The notes below the pieces were generated by a model. The model saw only the letters and a program-made list of their open reading frames with translations, was not told the DNA's origin and made no database searches. The position numbers and the translations under genes were made by a program. From the NCBI RefSeq assembly GCF_000255655.1, contig NZ_JH636435.1, positions 622,209-686,208 of the forward strand: a stretch of DNA of 64,000 bases. The letters run 5' to 3'. Origin of the DNA: Schlesneria paludicola DSM 18645 (GTDB lineage: Bacteria; Planctomycetota; Planctomycetia; Planctomycetales; Planctomycetaceae). Shown piece by piece: positions 1-9,941 of this stretch (within the stretch, counting starts at the first letter, position 1; each line of letters starts with the position of its first letter).

Positions 1-146
1 TTCATCGCGTAGATCGCCAGTTGAGGCGCCTCCGCGGCCTCCACGAGACCGAAACAGAAATGCATCGACCCCGCGACCAGCGCGGCGAGCAATATGAGGC
101 TTGTCGGCCGCGCGAGGCAGAGTGGAAGTCTGAAGGAAATCAGCAC
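1..146 (-). CDS. Secreted protein, 5' end only (truncated by window edge)
   Basis: An open frame runs leftwards from a GTG at 146 off the edge of the window. The first 38 or so residues form a classical Sec signal peptide: an Arg-containing n-region (LISFRLPLCLARP), a hydrophobic core (LILLAALVAGS) and a plausible cleavage site near VEAAEA. A GAGG Shine-Dalgarno lies 7 nt before the GTG, which supports this start. It follows the NPCBM gene by about 140 bp on the same strand and may be the distal cistron of the long MoxR/VWA operon. Only 48 codons are visible, so the function of the mature protein cannot be inferred. Confidence 0.6.
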   Translation of the reverse strand, partial: MLISFRLPLCLARPTSLILLAALVAGSMHFCFGLVEAAEAPQLAIYAM

Positions 147-289
147 AGAGTCACCTCAGCAGTCAGACGCACAAGCCCGTCAATCACGCAATTCATCTGA
201 GTTATTCCGATCCACAATCGCGTCTGTCTTCGCGAGCTAGTGCCGTGGGTTTCGTTGATGGTATTCTGTCGCAGGATGTCGATTGCTCG

Positions 290-2074
290 CTATTCACGGA
301 ACAGGCGGGCATTGGCCCAGATGACACGGTCACCGATGTCTTCGTCTTCGCCGAAGTCGACTTCAAGGCGTAGCTGTTTCATCCCTTTCACCGAAACCTG
401 GACAACCACCGGCTTGTCCACGGACCGAAAATCCGGTTTTGCGAACAGCTCTTTATCGTCGGCAATGACGCGACAAACGACGCGCCCACGGTCGCCGGCT
501 TCTTCTTCGAAACCGACGATCGCGCGAAACGTGGCATATTCGCCTGCCAGATCGTAGGTCAGAATGCACCGTGAATGGACGGCCAAACCTCGGGAGTACG
601 TCTTCCCATCCAGCTTCAGCGGCCGATCGTTCCAGGATTTGTCTTTGACGAACGCCATCTTGCGGTCGAAATACGGAACTTGCTCCACCGTCAGTGGGGT
701 GAGTTCCGACAGGTTGACCATGCGCGTATTGCGTCCAGTCAGCTCCACGACAGATTCGCGCGGAACATCGACGTCCACACCCCAGCTCGCTTTCAACTTG
801 AGTGTCTTTTCGTCCAGCGATTGCAATGTGGCGGAGAACAGGTCACCACTGGACATTCGGAAGACCTGGAATGGTCCTTTCCAGCTACGAACCGATGGTT
901 CGTGCCCCAAGACGAGCGCCTGGACACGTTCCAGTTTGATCGACCGTTGTTGCCCCTCGTAGGTGATTCGCAGACTGCCGTCGCTGAGCCCCTGCAATCG
1001 CCCCGAGATTTCCGCGATTCCGCCATCCTTCGAGAGCACCAGCACAAAATCGTCTTCACCTGGCTTCGCCAGTTGCTGATCAAACTTCGTCTTGACCTCG
1101 GGCTTACTGCCATCAAAAAAGATGCCGCGAATCTGCCCGAATGGAACCTCAAGCTGCGGCAGCCACGAGGTCTCGATTGTGAAATTCTCACTATCCCCAC
1201 GCAGCACGCGGCCATTCAATAGATCGCCACCTTGTGCATAGATCGTGGCGACACGATTCACCTTGGTCGCCAGTTTCTCGACCGGATATTCAGGGTCAGT
1301 CTTGTCGTTCGTATGACTGGTGGCTTTGACCGTTGCCTTGGAATTGCTGTTGTCATCGTACGTGAACGTGACTTCGATTTCCGTTTCGAAAAGATCACGC
1401 GTCGGCGGCTCGAAGTAGAGTTCTGCAACAGATGCCTGTCCCACCCGTTCGACCGCAATCTTCCAGTAGGGGGAATTTTTCACATCGGACCGCCAAACAC
1501 GAAATTGTGGCTTCGAGACAATTGCCACTTGCTTCAGGCCTTTGGCGGCCAATCCCGTGACGTGAAGTTGTACGTCGCGGACACCATTGCCTCCGTCGGC
1601 CGCCCCAATCTGCACTAAATCGACTTCCTTTTGACCGATCCAGTCGATCGCCAGCTTGAATTCATGGGCCAGAACCAGTCGCTGCAGTTCTTCCATTGCC
1701 ACGGTCTGAGGCGGATCGGACTTGATCGTCAATTGTCCGTCTTTGAATTCGGCATCCTTGCCCTGATACTGCTTGTCCTCAATCGTGGTCGCGGTGAATG
1801 CAGGCGGTGACGGCTTAGCGCCCGCGTTTCCCGCCGCCGCATTCGCAGGAGCACCTTGGGCGGGAGTACCTTGCCCAGGCTGTTGCGTCGCGACGACGGC
1901 CTGGACCGCAACCTGTGCGTTCAGTTCTGAGGGAAGATTGGAGAGACCGCCTGCGGTCATGCCAATTGCAACCGCAATCCGCAATCGCCATTGCGAAAGC
2001 GGTCTGATGCACCTCAGCCAGCGGATTCGAGTTGCACCCGCGTGAGCGTAGGACTTGTATTCAGGTTCGATCAT
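290..2074 (-). CDS. Secreted NPCBM-domain protein
   Basis: 594 residues. The N-terminus carries a signal-anchor-like hydrophobic stretch (about 28-52, ending near LNAQ), followed by an Ala/Gly/Gln-rich linker. The centre (about 90-450) is beta-rich and unassigned. The C-terminal ~130 residues, from about YFDRKMAFVKDKSW through RGLAVHS to VIWANARLF, match the NPCBM/NEW2 carbohydrate-binding module typical of planctomycete surface proteins (galactose-binding-like fold). The ATG overlaps the TGA of the upstream gene as ATGA, indicating translational coupling. It is the last complete gene of the MoxR/DUF58/VWA operon. It probably acts outside the cytoplasm in polysaccharide binding. No catalytic motif was recognised. 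Confidence 0.8.
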   Translation of the reverse strand: MIEPEYKSYAHAGATRIRWLRCIRPLSQWRLRIAVAIGMTAGGLSNLPSELNAQVAVQAVVATQQPGQGTPAQGAPANAAAGNAGAKPSPPAFTATTIEDKQYQGKDAEFKDGQLTIKSDPPQTVAMEELQRLVLAHEFKLAIDWIGQKEVDLVQIGAADGGNGVRDVQLHVTGLAAKGLKQVAIVSKPQFRVWRSDVKNSPYWKIAVERVGQASVAELYFEPPTRDLFETEIEVTFTYDDNSNSKATVKATSHTNDKTDPEYPVEKLATKVNRVATIYAQGGDLLNGRVLRGDSENFTIETSWLPQLEVPFGQIRGIFFDGSKPEVKTKFDQQLAKPGEDDFVLVLSKDGGIAEISGRLQGLSDGSLRITYEGQQRSIKLERVQALVLGHEPSVRSWKGPFQVFRMSSGDLFSATLQSLDEKTLKLKASWGVDVDVPRESVVELTGRNTRMVNLSELTPLTVEQVPYFDRKMAFVKDKSWNDRPLKLDGKTYSRGLAVHSRCILTYDLAGEYATFRAIVGFEEEAGDRGRVVCRVIADDKELFAKPDFRSVDKPVVVQVSVKGMKQLRLEVDFGEDEDIGDRVIWANARLFRE

Positions 2075-2673
2075 TTATCCGATTTCTTCGCTGGTGTGCT
2101 CGGCTTGCTCGACATGGCGGTCGCGGGTTTCTTGCTCGGTGCTTGCGGCGCAACGGCCATCGCCGCAGCGGGCTTGGCTGGAAGATTCATTTCGGGTTCT
2201 TCAGCCTTCTTTTCCACCGCCAGCCGCTTGTAGTAGGCTTCGAGCACCGCCTGATAGTGGGGCGGAAATCCTTCCGTTAGTGACTGCAGAATTCGATCAC
2301 GTTCGTGTGCCGGTAGTTCCCCCCAGCGATCTCCTTCCACTCGGGCGCCGTGCAAATCGCCCATGCCGCCAGGGCCATTTCGCACCGTTGAGTCCATTGC
2401 AGGACGGGTTGGATTCGGGTTTGCGCCATTCCCCAACCCGGACTTTCGCTTTTCGAGCTCCGTGATCAATGTATCCAGCTTGAGGACGGCGTCTTCCTGA
2501 GCCTTTTGCGTCGGCTTATCCGTGGCCTTCTTACCGAGATGATCGGATGCCGTTTTCATTTCACGCGTCACCTCTTCCAAGGGATTCGGTGGTGGCTCAT
2601 CCTGGGCATGGACGCGAAGACTGAGCACGAGGCAACTGGCGATTGCCAAAGTCAGGTGCGTTGCTGATTTCAT
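2071..2673 (-). CDS. Small secreted protein of unknown function
   Basis: About 200 residues from the chosen ATG (2673), which has GGAG 6 nt upstream and begins directly with a signal peptide (MKSATHLTLAIASCLVLSL, cleavage near VHAQ). An ATG at 2685 would add four residues, and a longer frame back to 2760 adds an improbable hydrophilic leader. The mature protein has a predicted helical part (about 30-80), a Gly/Asn/Pro-rich middle, a conserved-looking patch (WGELPAHERDRILQSL, PPHYQAVLEAYYKRLA) and a Lys/Ala/Pro-rich tail. The patch resembles a motif I know from other planctomycete operons of this kind, but I cannot name the family. It is coupled to the NPCBM gene by ATGA. Confidence 0.7.
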   Translation of the reverse strand: MKSATHLTLAIASCLVLSLRVHAQDEPPPNPLEEVTREMKTASDHLGKKATDKPTQKAQEDAVLKLDTLITELEKRKSGLGNGANPNPTRPAMDSTVRNGPGGMGDLHGARVEGDRWGELPAHERDRILQSLTEGFPPHYQAVLEAYYKRLAVEKKAEEPEMNLPAKPAAAMAVAPQAPSKKPATAMSSKPSTPAKKSDK

Positions 2674-2775
2674 GAATGTCTCCATTTCACCACCGACTAC
2701 AGTGAGGATCTGAAATGTGTGTGTGTGCTCGATTCGATCGCGAGGACTTCGAATCACCACTTGGCGAACAAGCCG

Positions 2776-5028
2776 CTACTGTTGCTGCAGTTCGTCTGCT
2801 CGTTCGATCGCGATCTGTTCCGTGACGTCGTGCACGTCGGACTGCCGATCATAAAGGCCTTCCACGCGTCGCTTCAGCGATGCCGTCAAGTCTTTGAGAT
2901 CGGCGGGACGAAGCTGGTCCACATTCTTCGTGTCACGGTTCACGCGAATCTGCAACATCCGCACCATCTTGAGTTCGGCAATGATGCGATTCAGCTCGCG
3001 TTCGCGACGTCCAGCACCGCCCGCCCCCTTCTTCCCATCGGAATCGCTTTGGGAGGGCAACTGTTTCATCGCGTCGAGCAACGCTTCCAGATCTTCTTCA
3101 ATCAATTTTTCGGCCGCGATGACGTCTTCCGAAGCGTCCACCTTGGCCAGGCGCTCTTTGACGTCATTCATCGCATCGGTCACGCTCCGTAAAGCGGCCG
3201 GTAAGGCGATTCCAAACTCCGTCTCTTCGACGAGCGAGGTCAGTCCTTCGCCGATCGCGATGAGTTTGGCTTCGGAATTGGCGAGCGCCGCAACCGATGT
3301 CACCACGGCCCGAGCACCATCCTTCACTTTTGGCCCCAGGCGTTCGGTGGTTTGGCGCACCGCAATCTGACCATCAAGCATTTCCACCAAACCTTCGAGC
3401 GTCCGTTTCTTGATCTCGCTCCGCAGGCGATTGAGCAACTTTTCCGCTTCGGCATTCAGTAACTCACGCGCGTACTTCAGAGATGCGATCGCTTCGCCTT
3501 GAGCTCCGTCTGCGGACATCGCATTGCGGCCGCCAAATCCCGTCTCGGCGTTCGACATGCTTCCTGCTGCACGAATCAGTTCCGCGCGGGCGGCGGCACC
3601 GGCCTCGCCCAGTTGAACGGCAGCTTCACTGATCCCTTCCGTGGTCTTGCGGTTATTCGCCTGATCCTTGCGCATCATCGCGAACTTTTCTTCGGCCAGT
3701 TCGGCTTCCAGTTTCTTTTCTTCTTCATCCAGCGTTTTTAGAATCGACTTCAGCGATGTCAACGCCTCGGATTCTGGAACCAGCGCGTTCACGGGATCGT
3801 TCTTTTGAAGCAGCGTCACAGCCTGCTCCATTTTGGTTCCCGCTTCGGTGATCGGCGCCAATTTTGTTTCGAGTTCACCCGTTTGTTCTCGAGTTTTCTG
3901 CTGGTCTGTAGCGAGTGACTCGACGGCAACGGTACGCGTCTTTTCATCAATGGGTGCGGTTTCGGTGCCTTTGATCTCACCGTCAGCAGGCTTGTCTGAT
4001 GCCGGACCGACAATCTTTTTCGTTTCATTCACGTGCGTCGTCTGGCGTGCGATCAGTTCGCGAAGCGAGGCCTTTTTGACGCGCAATTCCTCGAGCAGTT
4101 TCTCGATCGCGACCGTTTGTTCGGTACTGCCCTTTTCTCGTTCTTCTTCCTTGATGGCGGCATCCAGTCGGCGAATGAGTTCGCGCATCAGTCTCAAGCG
4201 TTCGAGCTGCAATTGAAAATCAAGATCGGGTGACAGAAGCAACTGTTCGAGGCGTTGCAGTTTGGCAAGCAGTTGCTTTTGCTCCAGAACGGCATCGCGA
4301 AAGTTCAGTGCGGTCAGCGACGCCTGAATCTCTTTCATTTGCAGTTGGATCAATTCCTCGCGTGCATACTTCAAGCCGATCAGCAAGCGCGAGGCGTTCT
4401 CTGGTTCCAGATTCTTGAGGGCTTCCGACAGACGATACATTCGCTCTTCAAGTTCCAGCATCTGCGCCGTCACTTTGGACTGTAGGAAACTCAGTTCTTC
4501 GTTGCGGCCAATTTCTTCCTGGCGACGCTGTCCCAGATTTTCTTTCGCCTTTTCCGCTTTCGCAGGCATCGCAGCGGCGACGCCAACTTTGTCGAGTTCT
4601 GCGGACGCCGGTTCCGCAGGCTTATCAGGAGTCGCAGGCTTGTCGGTTCCAGCCGTCTTTTCGACTGCCGCGGGCTTTGACGCATCGCCCGGCAGACCGG
4701 CTGCTGCGGCGGGTTCAGCAGCCACGTTCTTTTCGGTCGCCGCGGACTCCGTCTTCTCTGCCACCTTCGCGTGCGTTTCGTCCTTCGCGGCACCCTCCGG
4801 TTTCGCGGCGTCGGCCACATCGTCGCCGGTTTCGGCCGCAGCCGGTTGAAGGGCATCCGCGACGTCCGTACTGGCCGCAGCAGTCGCCTCGTCCGCGACA
4901 ACGGTTGTCGAGCTTGAGACTGCCACCATCGTCAGCAGAATGAGAAAGACCGACACTCCGAAGTGAGTCGATCGCCCCCTCGTCCGCAAATCCAATTTTC
5001 CAAAATCGCCCTGCATCTCGTTGGCCAT
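2776..5028 (-). CDS. Large exported coiled-coil protein of unknown function
   Basis: 750 residues from the ATG at 5028, which has GAGG 7 nt upstream. The frame stays open to 5316, but that extension is Arg/Ser-rich, overlaps the neighbouring gene and is not credible as protein. Residues about 18-45 form a signal or anchor segment (GVSVFLILLTMVAV). Next comes about 130 residues of Ala/Glu/Lys/Pro low complexity. The remainder (about 170-750) is nearly continuous heptad-rich coiled coil (LEERMYRLSEALKNLEPEN, EEREKGSTEQTVAIEKLLEEL). It lies between the multi-spanning membrane protein and the small secreted protein. I infer a periplasmic structural or scaffolding role. There is no enzymatic motif. 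Confidence 0.8.
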   Translation of the reverse strand: MANEMQGDFGKLDLRTRGRSTHFGVSVFLILLTMVAVSSSTTVVADEATAAASTDVADALQPAAAETGDDVADAAKPEGAAKDETHAKVAEKTESAATEKNVAAEPAAAAGLPGDASKPAAVEKTAGTDKPATPDKPAEPASAELDKVGVAAAMPAKAEKAKENLGQRRQEEIGRNEELSFLQSKVTAQMLELEERMYRLSEALKNLEPENASRLLIGLKYAREELIQLQMKEIQASLTALNFRDAVLEQKQLLAKLQRLEQLLLSPDLDFQLQLERLRLMRELIRRLDAAIKEEEREKGSTEQTVAIEKLLEELRVKKASLRELIARQTTHVNETKKIVGPASDKPADGEIKGTETAPIDEKTRTVAVESLATDQQKTREQTGELETKLAPITEAGTKMEQAVTLLQKNDPVNALVPESEALTSLKSILKTLDEEEKKLEAELAEEKFAMMRKDQANNRKTTEGISEAAVQLGEAGAAARAELIRAAGSMSNAETGFGGRNAMSADGAQGEAIASLKYARELLNAEAEKLLNRLRSEIKKRTLEGLVEMLDGQIAVRQTTERLGPKVKDGARAVVTSVAALANSEAKLIAIGEGLTSLVEETEFGIALPAALRSVTDAMNDVKERLAKVDASEDVIAAEKLIEEDLEALLDAMKQLPSQSDSDGKKGAGGAGRRERELNRIIAELKMVRMLQIRVNRDTKNVDQLRPADLKDLTASLKRRVEGLYDRQSDVHDVTEQIAIERADELQQQ

Positions 5029-5155
5029 GTTGGATCCTCGCGACTGAAAAGGAAGAACCCCGGGCGCATTGAAGTCATTTCGTCTTGTTATAAGCGACTC
5101 TGGCAACATGTCAATCGGCGTTTGTGACGCTAGAGCATTCTTGCGTGTGCAGCGA

Positions 5156-7375
5156 CTACTCGTCATCGAACACTCCCTTGATCTGATCCTTCTGCGTCGT
5201 CTCGGTCGATTCGCGAATTTTTTCTTGCGACGCGATGACGTGTCGCAACTGATTGACGACGTCGATGAAACTTTCCCACTGCGACATCTGATCCATGATC
5301 TTCTGCATCTGCTCAACGGTTTCGGTCTGTGCCGTCATGGCAATCGCCAGCCGTTCCTCGTCAATCGATTCGCCCGACGTGAGTGCTTCAATTTTGCCAC
5401 GAAGTTCGGTGAGCGGGGTCGCATGCAGGCTGAAGAGCGGCTTGATGATCGTATTTTCAAGAAGTTGCCGTGCGGTCGCGTTTCCCAGATCGTTCAAAGT
5501 CATTTCCTGAAGCGTGCCATTGAGTTGCCCTGCGATCTGCCAGACTTGCCTCGCCAGTCCCTGATGAACTCGCACAATGGCTCCGGCTTCCGAGGGGGCC
5601 GTCAGCTTGCGAAGGGAGTCAAGCTGCGTTTTTCCCGTTTCGATGGCTTTCGCTAGCTTCGCCCGGGCTTCACGCTGCCGCGTCAGGATCTCGTAGAACA
5701 ATTCTTCAGCACTGACAACTTGAAACGAGAGCCAACGCGATTCGGCCGATTGTGTTCCCAGAACGCACGCATCCGAGGCGAGACCACGTACTCGAACGGT
5801 CGCACCAGGCACCAGATTGTATTGAGATAACTGCAGAATCGGTTCACGTTCGATATCAGTCGGCAGTTTCTGTCCCGATTCGGACAGCGTCTCGTCCAGC
5901 GGTTTGTGATTCACGGTCGTCGGCTTTTGCTCCACGACCCGGGTGTCTTCCAGTTCCAACGAGAGCTTGGCGACGCCGAAATCATCCATCACACGTAAGT
6001 GCAACGGGACTTGCGCGACGGGTGTGACACGGCGGCCTACGCCCGATGAACGCAATGTCAATCGAGGCGGTCGATCGTTCAAGATTCCGATCGTTAAGAA
6101 GTGCGGCTTCGAATTCAGGCCACCCGATTCGGCAATCAGTTGAAATTCGAACGTCACCGGATCCTTCGCTTCCCAATCCATCCGATACGTGCGTTCGCTC
6201 ACTCGTTGTAAATCGGTCGCGGATTCTGCACCGGTCACCATGACTTTGGCGTTGAACAACGGCTGGGTACTCGTTAGTTCCAGTTCCAATTTTGTGGTGG
6301 GTATGAACAACAGTTGTTGTTCGGCGTCATCCGCGCGGATAATTTCGGGTTCGGACTTGCCGGGGATATGCGCGATCAGTTCCAGGTGTTCGACCGATGG
6401 ACGATCGATCGGTTCAACTCCGACAGGACCGAACCAATCATCACCTCCGGTAATCGTCATCTGGGCCGGCTTCGACAGCGGCGGAAGTTCATAACGATAT
6501 TGTCCGGGCGCGAACTTCGAGAAATTTCCGATCCGCAGTGAACCATCTGCCAGGACCAGCTTGATTGCAACATTGTCGGGGTGCGCTGACGTCGGCCGCT
6601 CTTTGCCTTCGATGATGAGGGGCTCGCCGCGTCCGTTCAAACGCCACCCACCATCGAAGGCGGAAAAGTCGTCGGCAACGTTCACCTGGATCATCACCGA
6701 TTCACCACTCGGCACACGCACACGATCGTCTTCACCCAGGCCGACCACCGACAAATAGGTCTTCTGTGGCCAACGGATATTCGCACCGCCAAACCATCGG
6801 CGAGCCCATGTCGATGTTGCGGAAGGACTGATCGCCGAAAGGATCAACATCGCCGTGACACACCCGACCAGCATCAGCCAGAAACTGCGTCGGCGTTTTG
6901 AATCGAACATCGCCTGCAAGTCGACGCTCTCAAGAGCGACGAAGTCCTCGCGAACGGCGGCTTCAATCATCGAAGAAGACGCAGACTTATCTTGCTCCAA
7001 CAACTGAGGCAGCTGCAACACGTTTGTCAGTCGCTGGCCCACGCCTTTTTGTCGGCGTTCCAGAATCTCTGCCAAATCCAGATCGTCCAATTTTAAGAAC
7101 AAGGGATTGCGGAATCGTTGCAAGACGGCATAGCCAATTGCCGCCAACGCGGCGACCAGCATCGTCACCCGCAGGGTGAGGTCCGGTCGAAACCACCGAT
7201 CGATCACGAAGCTGGCGACGACCAACTCAAGGATCAAACATACGAGCAGAAACATCCCTTCCAGGAACAGCTGCGAGCGAACGCGACGGCGCACCGCCGC
7301 CAAACGCCTCTGCACGACATGACGGCAGTCGCTCAGAGACATCGATTTGGCCGGTTGATCGAGGATCACGCTCAT
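5156..7375 (-). CDS. Membrane protein with large periplasmic domain (DUF4175-like)
   Basis: 739 residues from the ATG at 7375; a TTG seven codons earlier (7396) is possible. Two hydrophobic helices lie near the N-terminus (FLEGMFLLVCLILELVVASF and LRVTMLVAALAAIGYAVL), then a cytoplasmic loop and a third helix (FWLMLVGCVTAMLILSAI). The long C-terminal part is beta-rich, Ig-like, and ends in coiled coil. The layout resembles the DUF4175-type membrane proteins often found beside VWA/BatA genes; that comparison is from memory and has not been searched. It lies in the MoxR operon between the second VWA protein (119 nt gap) and the coiled-coil protein. It is probably part of one envelope complex with them. 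Confidence 0.72.
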   Translation of the reverse strand: MSVILDQPAKSMSLSDCRHVVQRRLAAVRRRVRSQLFLEGMFLLVCLILELVVASFVIDRWFRPDLTLRVTMLVAALAAIGYAVLQRFRNPLFLKLDDLDLAEILERRQKGVGQRLTNVLQLPQLLEQDKSASSSMIEAAVREDFVALESVDLQAMFDSKRRRSFWLMLVGCVTAMLILSAISPSATSTWARRWFGGANIRWPQKTYLSVVGLGEDDRVRVPSGESVMIQVNVADDFSAFDGGWRLNGRGEPLIIEGKERPTSAHPDNVAIKLVLADGSLRIGNFSKFAPGQYRYELPPLSKPAQMTITGGDDWFGPVGVEPIDRPSVEHLELIAHIPGKSEPEIIRADDAEQQLLFIPTTKLELELTSTQPLFNAKVMVTGAESATDLQRVSERTYRMDWEAKDPVTFEFQLIAESGGLNSKPHFLTIGILNDRPPRLTLRSSGVGRRVTPVAQVPLHLRVMDDFGVAKLSLELEDTRVVEQKPTTVNHKPLDETLSESGQKLPTDIEREPILQLSQYNLVPGATVRVRGLASDACVLGTQSAESRWLSFQVVSAEELFYEILTRQREARAKLAKAIETGKTQLDSLRKLTAPSEAGAIVRVHQGLARQVWQIAGQLNGTLQEMTLNDLGNATARQLLENTIIKPLFSLHATPLTELRGKIEALTSGESIDEERLAIAMTAQTETVEQMQKIMDQMSQWESFIDVVNQLRHVIASQEKIRESTETTQKDQIKGVFDDE

Positions 7376-7494
7376 CGAGTTTTCTTTCAGCCCCAACTAA
7401 TTACGTTTTCGTCGTGAGGGACGATCGCACGTCACTTCATTCGCCGCTCATCCAATGCCCGTCGCCGGACTCCATTCATCCGTTCTTCGCCATC

Positions 7495-9939
7495 TCAGGC
7501 CATTCGGTAAATCTTCCTGAGTACCCATTCCAGCGTCAGTAACAACACAATCAAGAACATTCCCAGCGGAGCGTCCCAGAGTTCTTCGCGATATTGAATC
7601 AGTCTCTCGACATCTTTTACGGTGAACGCCGTGGGAATTTCTTTCGATTGGCCGATGGTGAAGACGCGGCCACCGGAGGCTTTTGCCAGATCCTCGAGCA
7701 ATGGTCGATTCGTCCCCGGTTTGTCCGTTTCCTGTCGAGGCGGCTCAACCCGAAAGGGCAGTGTCGCCGGGCGAACCGTTGGATCACGTTCCGCCTGCGA
7801 CGAAGACGACACGTGAATCAGGTACGCTCCGCCTTTGTCGACGGTGAACGAGGTTTCGAGCAGTCCCGGCTGCTCGGCATGCGGTTCCAGTTCGTACGAC
7901 ACCGGATCGCTGCCCGGTACTTCGACTTCACACTGCAATGTTCCGATCGAGGATGATTCTTCCGGTGCGCCGGTCAGTTGGACCCGCAGGGTGACGCGAT
8001 CGCCGGTGCGATAAACGTTCTTGTCGGTTGAGAGCGTAAACGGGTATCGTCCGCCGAGCACCTTGGAACGTCCTACGCGGTCAATCAAGCGTGACCAGAA
8101 CCCGTCGAAATACTGCTCATGCAGGTATCGCCAGCGATAGGTGGCATCGAATCCGATGAAGACGGTCCGCCCAGGTCCATAACGCTGCATGGCCATCAGT
8201 ACGTGGCGTCCAAACTGATTATGCATGCGCTGGTCACCGTGCTGCGCAAGAACCGTGGCTCCCGGCTTGGCACGTGTGACGGGAAAGTGCCAATACATTC
8301 CGGGCAGACTTGCCAGAATCTCCTGGTTCTTCTTGCTGTCTTGCGAAAAGTGAAAGATGGGATCTTCTTTCCCATCGGTTGTCAGTTCGAAGTTCCAGGT
8401 ATCTCGCGTGTTGAGCCGGACATCCGCACTGGACTGGTAAAGGCCGGATTCCCACATGACGGGCAGCGTCGACAGCCAGGCGTCACTCGCGCTTCCCGCG
8501 TCACCACCTTGCGCGGTTTCCATCAGCTTGTTGGTATAGAGTTCACCCGCGACGTAGATCAGCCCGCCGCCCGCGTCGCCGACGAACTTTGTCATCATCT
8601 CGTCCCAGCCCGCTCCGAGCTTCTGCATATTGGGGTCGATCAAAACCAGTACATCAAAGTACGACAACTCTTGCGCGTTCGAAGGCAAGCGACGCACGGG
8701 GCGATGACCGACTTGTTCATAGTTTTCGCTCGCCGACTGCAACCAGCAGGCCAGATCCACGACGGGATCGCGTAAGAGCGAATTGCGTAGAAACTGAACT
8801 TCAGGCGAAGGCGACCCGGCAACAATCAAGACTCGAATCCGCTGACGCACGACCTTGATCGTCTTGACCGACGAATTGTCGTCTTCGGTCAATTCAGGAC
8901 CGGCATCAATCACACTCCCTCGGAACTCAAACTGCCCAGTGGCGTCTGGGGTATACGAAAACGGCACGCGTTGGATGCTGGCATCTTCGCCCAGTGTCAG
9001 TTCCGTCCGGCCCACTTCAACCCACTCCTCACCCCGCTGCCGACGCTCGAGTTTCACGGCCGCCGAGCGGCCTTGCATCCCTTGCGATTCAAGCATGACC
9101 ACCAATTGCGTGGGATCGCGAACAAAAACCACGGGGCTGACTTCGATGTCAGACAGCCGCACGTTGCTCGGCCCTTTCTCCGACCCCACGATCAACGAGT
9201 GAATCGCGGTTCCATCGCGGCCCGCTTGCTGGGCAATTTTGCGGGGATCTTCGCCACCGTTGGATTGTCCGTCGGTCACAACCAGCACGCCTGCGAGCGG
9301 TTTGCCACGATGGGCCGCCAGCGCCTGTCCCAACGCACTGCCGATCGCCGTGCCGGCTCCGCGCGGCTGGATATCTGCGAGAGGTGTGTCACCTTCCAAT
9401 CGAGTCGAGTTCGCATCAAATCCGTACAGCGTGACATCGCGACCATCGGTAAGGGGTGCCAGCAACGGTTCCAGTGCCGCTCGCGCCAGGTCAAGCCGCG
9501 TCCGCTGCCGAACGGCAGCCTGTTCGGTATCGCTTGTCCCAGAACCGCCGTTGAGCGTACTTGCGATTTCACGCGCCGTCGATTCGTCGTACGGATCTGT
9601 CAGTCCCATACTTTCCGACGTATCGAACAAGACGAGCAGTTGTGATGGCGTTTTTTCCCGGCGATCAATGACGAGCACGATGTCCAGCAGCATTAAGGCA
9701 AGGCAGACGAACGTTAAGATTCGCAAGCCACCAATGAACGAGCGAATGCCTCCACCAAGATTGCGTCCTTCATGGCGGTAGAGCCACCAGACTCCCACGA
9801 CAATACCGATGACGATTGCGAAGCAGAGTACTGCAGCGAAGCCTTGCGGAACCGACTGGAACTCCAAGTGCCAGTCGCCTTCGCCCGCCTCTTGGGGAAG
9901 TTGCTTCAGTCCGATTAACCATTTGAGTAAGGGAAACAT
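7495..9939 (-). CDS. VWA-domain membrane protein with GATase-like domain
   Basis: 814 residues from the ATG at 9939, which lies 2 nt after the stop of the upstream VWA gene. The frame continues to 10101 but only as antisense-like Arg-rich sequence. There are two N-terminal helices (FAAVLCFAIVIGIVVGVWWLY and ILTFVCLALMLLDIVLVI), then a von Willebrand factor A domain with a MIDAS DTSES motif and VLVVTDGQSNGG. After an Ig-like stretch comes a class I glutamine-amidotransferase-like fold (IRVLIVAGSPSPEVQFL, FDVLVLIDPN, GGGLIYVAGE) without an obvious catalytic triad. A C-terminal helix (LGMFLIVLLLTLEWVL) anchors it. It is partnered with MoxR and DUF58 proteins, probably as part of a metal-dependent protein-assembly apparatus at the membrane. 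Confidence 0.88.
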   Translation of the reverse strand: MFPLLKWLIGLKQLPQEAGEGDWHLEFQSVPQGFAAVLCFAIVIGIVVGVWWLYRHEGRNLGGGIRSFIGGLRILTFVCLALMLLDIVLVIDRREKTPSQLLVLFDTSESMGLTDPYDESTAREIASTLNGGSGTSDTEQAAVRQRTRLDLARAALEPLLAPLTDGRDVTLYGFDANSTRLEGDTPLADIQPRGAGTAIGSALGQALAAHRGKPLAGVLVVTDGQSNGGEDPRKIAQQAGRDGTAIHSLIVGSEKGPSNVRLSDIEVSPVVFVRDPTQLVVMLESQGMQGRSAAVKLERRQRGEEWVEVGRTELTLGEDASIQRVPFSYTPDATGQFEFRGSVIDAGPELTEDDNSSVKTIKVVRQRIRVLIVAGSPSPEVQFLRNSLLRDPVVDLACWLQSASENYEQVGHRPVRRLPSNAQELSYFDVLVLIDPNMQKLGAGWDEMMTKFVGDAGGGLIYVAGELYTNKLMETAQGGDAGSASDAWLSTLPVMWESGLYQSSADVRLNTRDTWNFELTTDGKEDPIFHFSQDSKKNQEILASLPGMYWHFPVTRAKPGATVLAQHGDQRMHNQFGRHVLMAMQRYGPGRTVFIGFDATYRWRYLHEQYFDGFWSRLIDRVGRSKVLGGRYPFTLSTDKNVYRTGDRVTLRVQLTGAPEESSSIGTLQCEVEVPGSDPVSYELEPHAEQPGLLETSFTVDKGGAYLIHVSSSSQAERDPTVRPATLPFRVEPPRQETDKPGTNRPLLEDLAKASGGRVFTIGQSKEIPTAFTVKDVERLIQYREELWDAPLGMFLIVLLLTLEWVLRKIYRMA

Positions 9940-9941
9940 GA

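Noticed and set aside
5029-5316. N-terminal extension of the coiled-coil protein
   Set aside because: The added 96 residues are Arg/Ser/Cys-rich, overlap the upstream gene by 160 bp and have no ribosome site; the ATG at 5028 with GAGG precedes a signal peptide.
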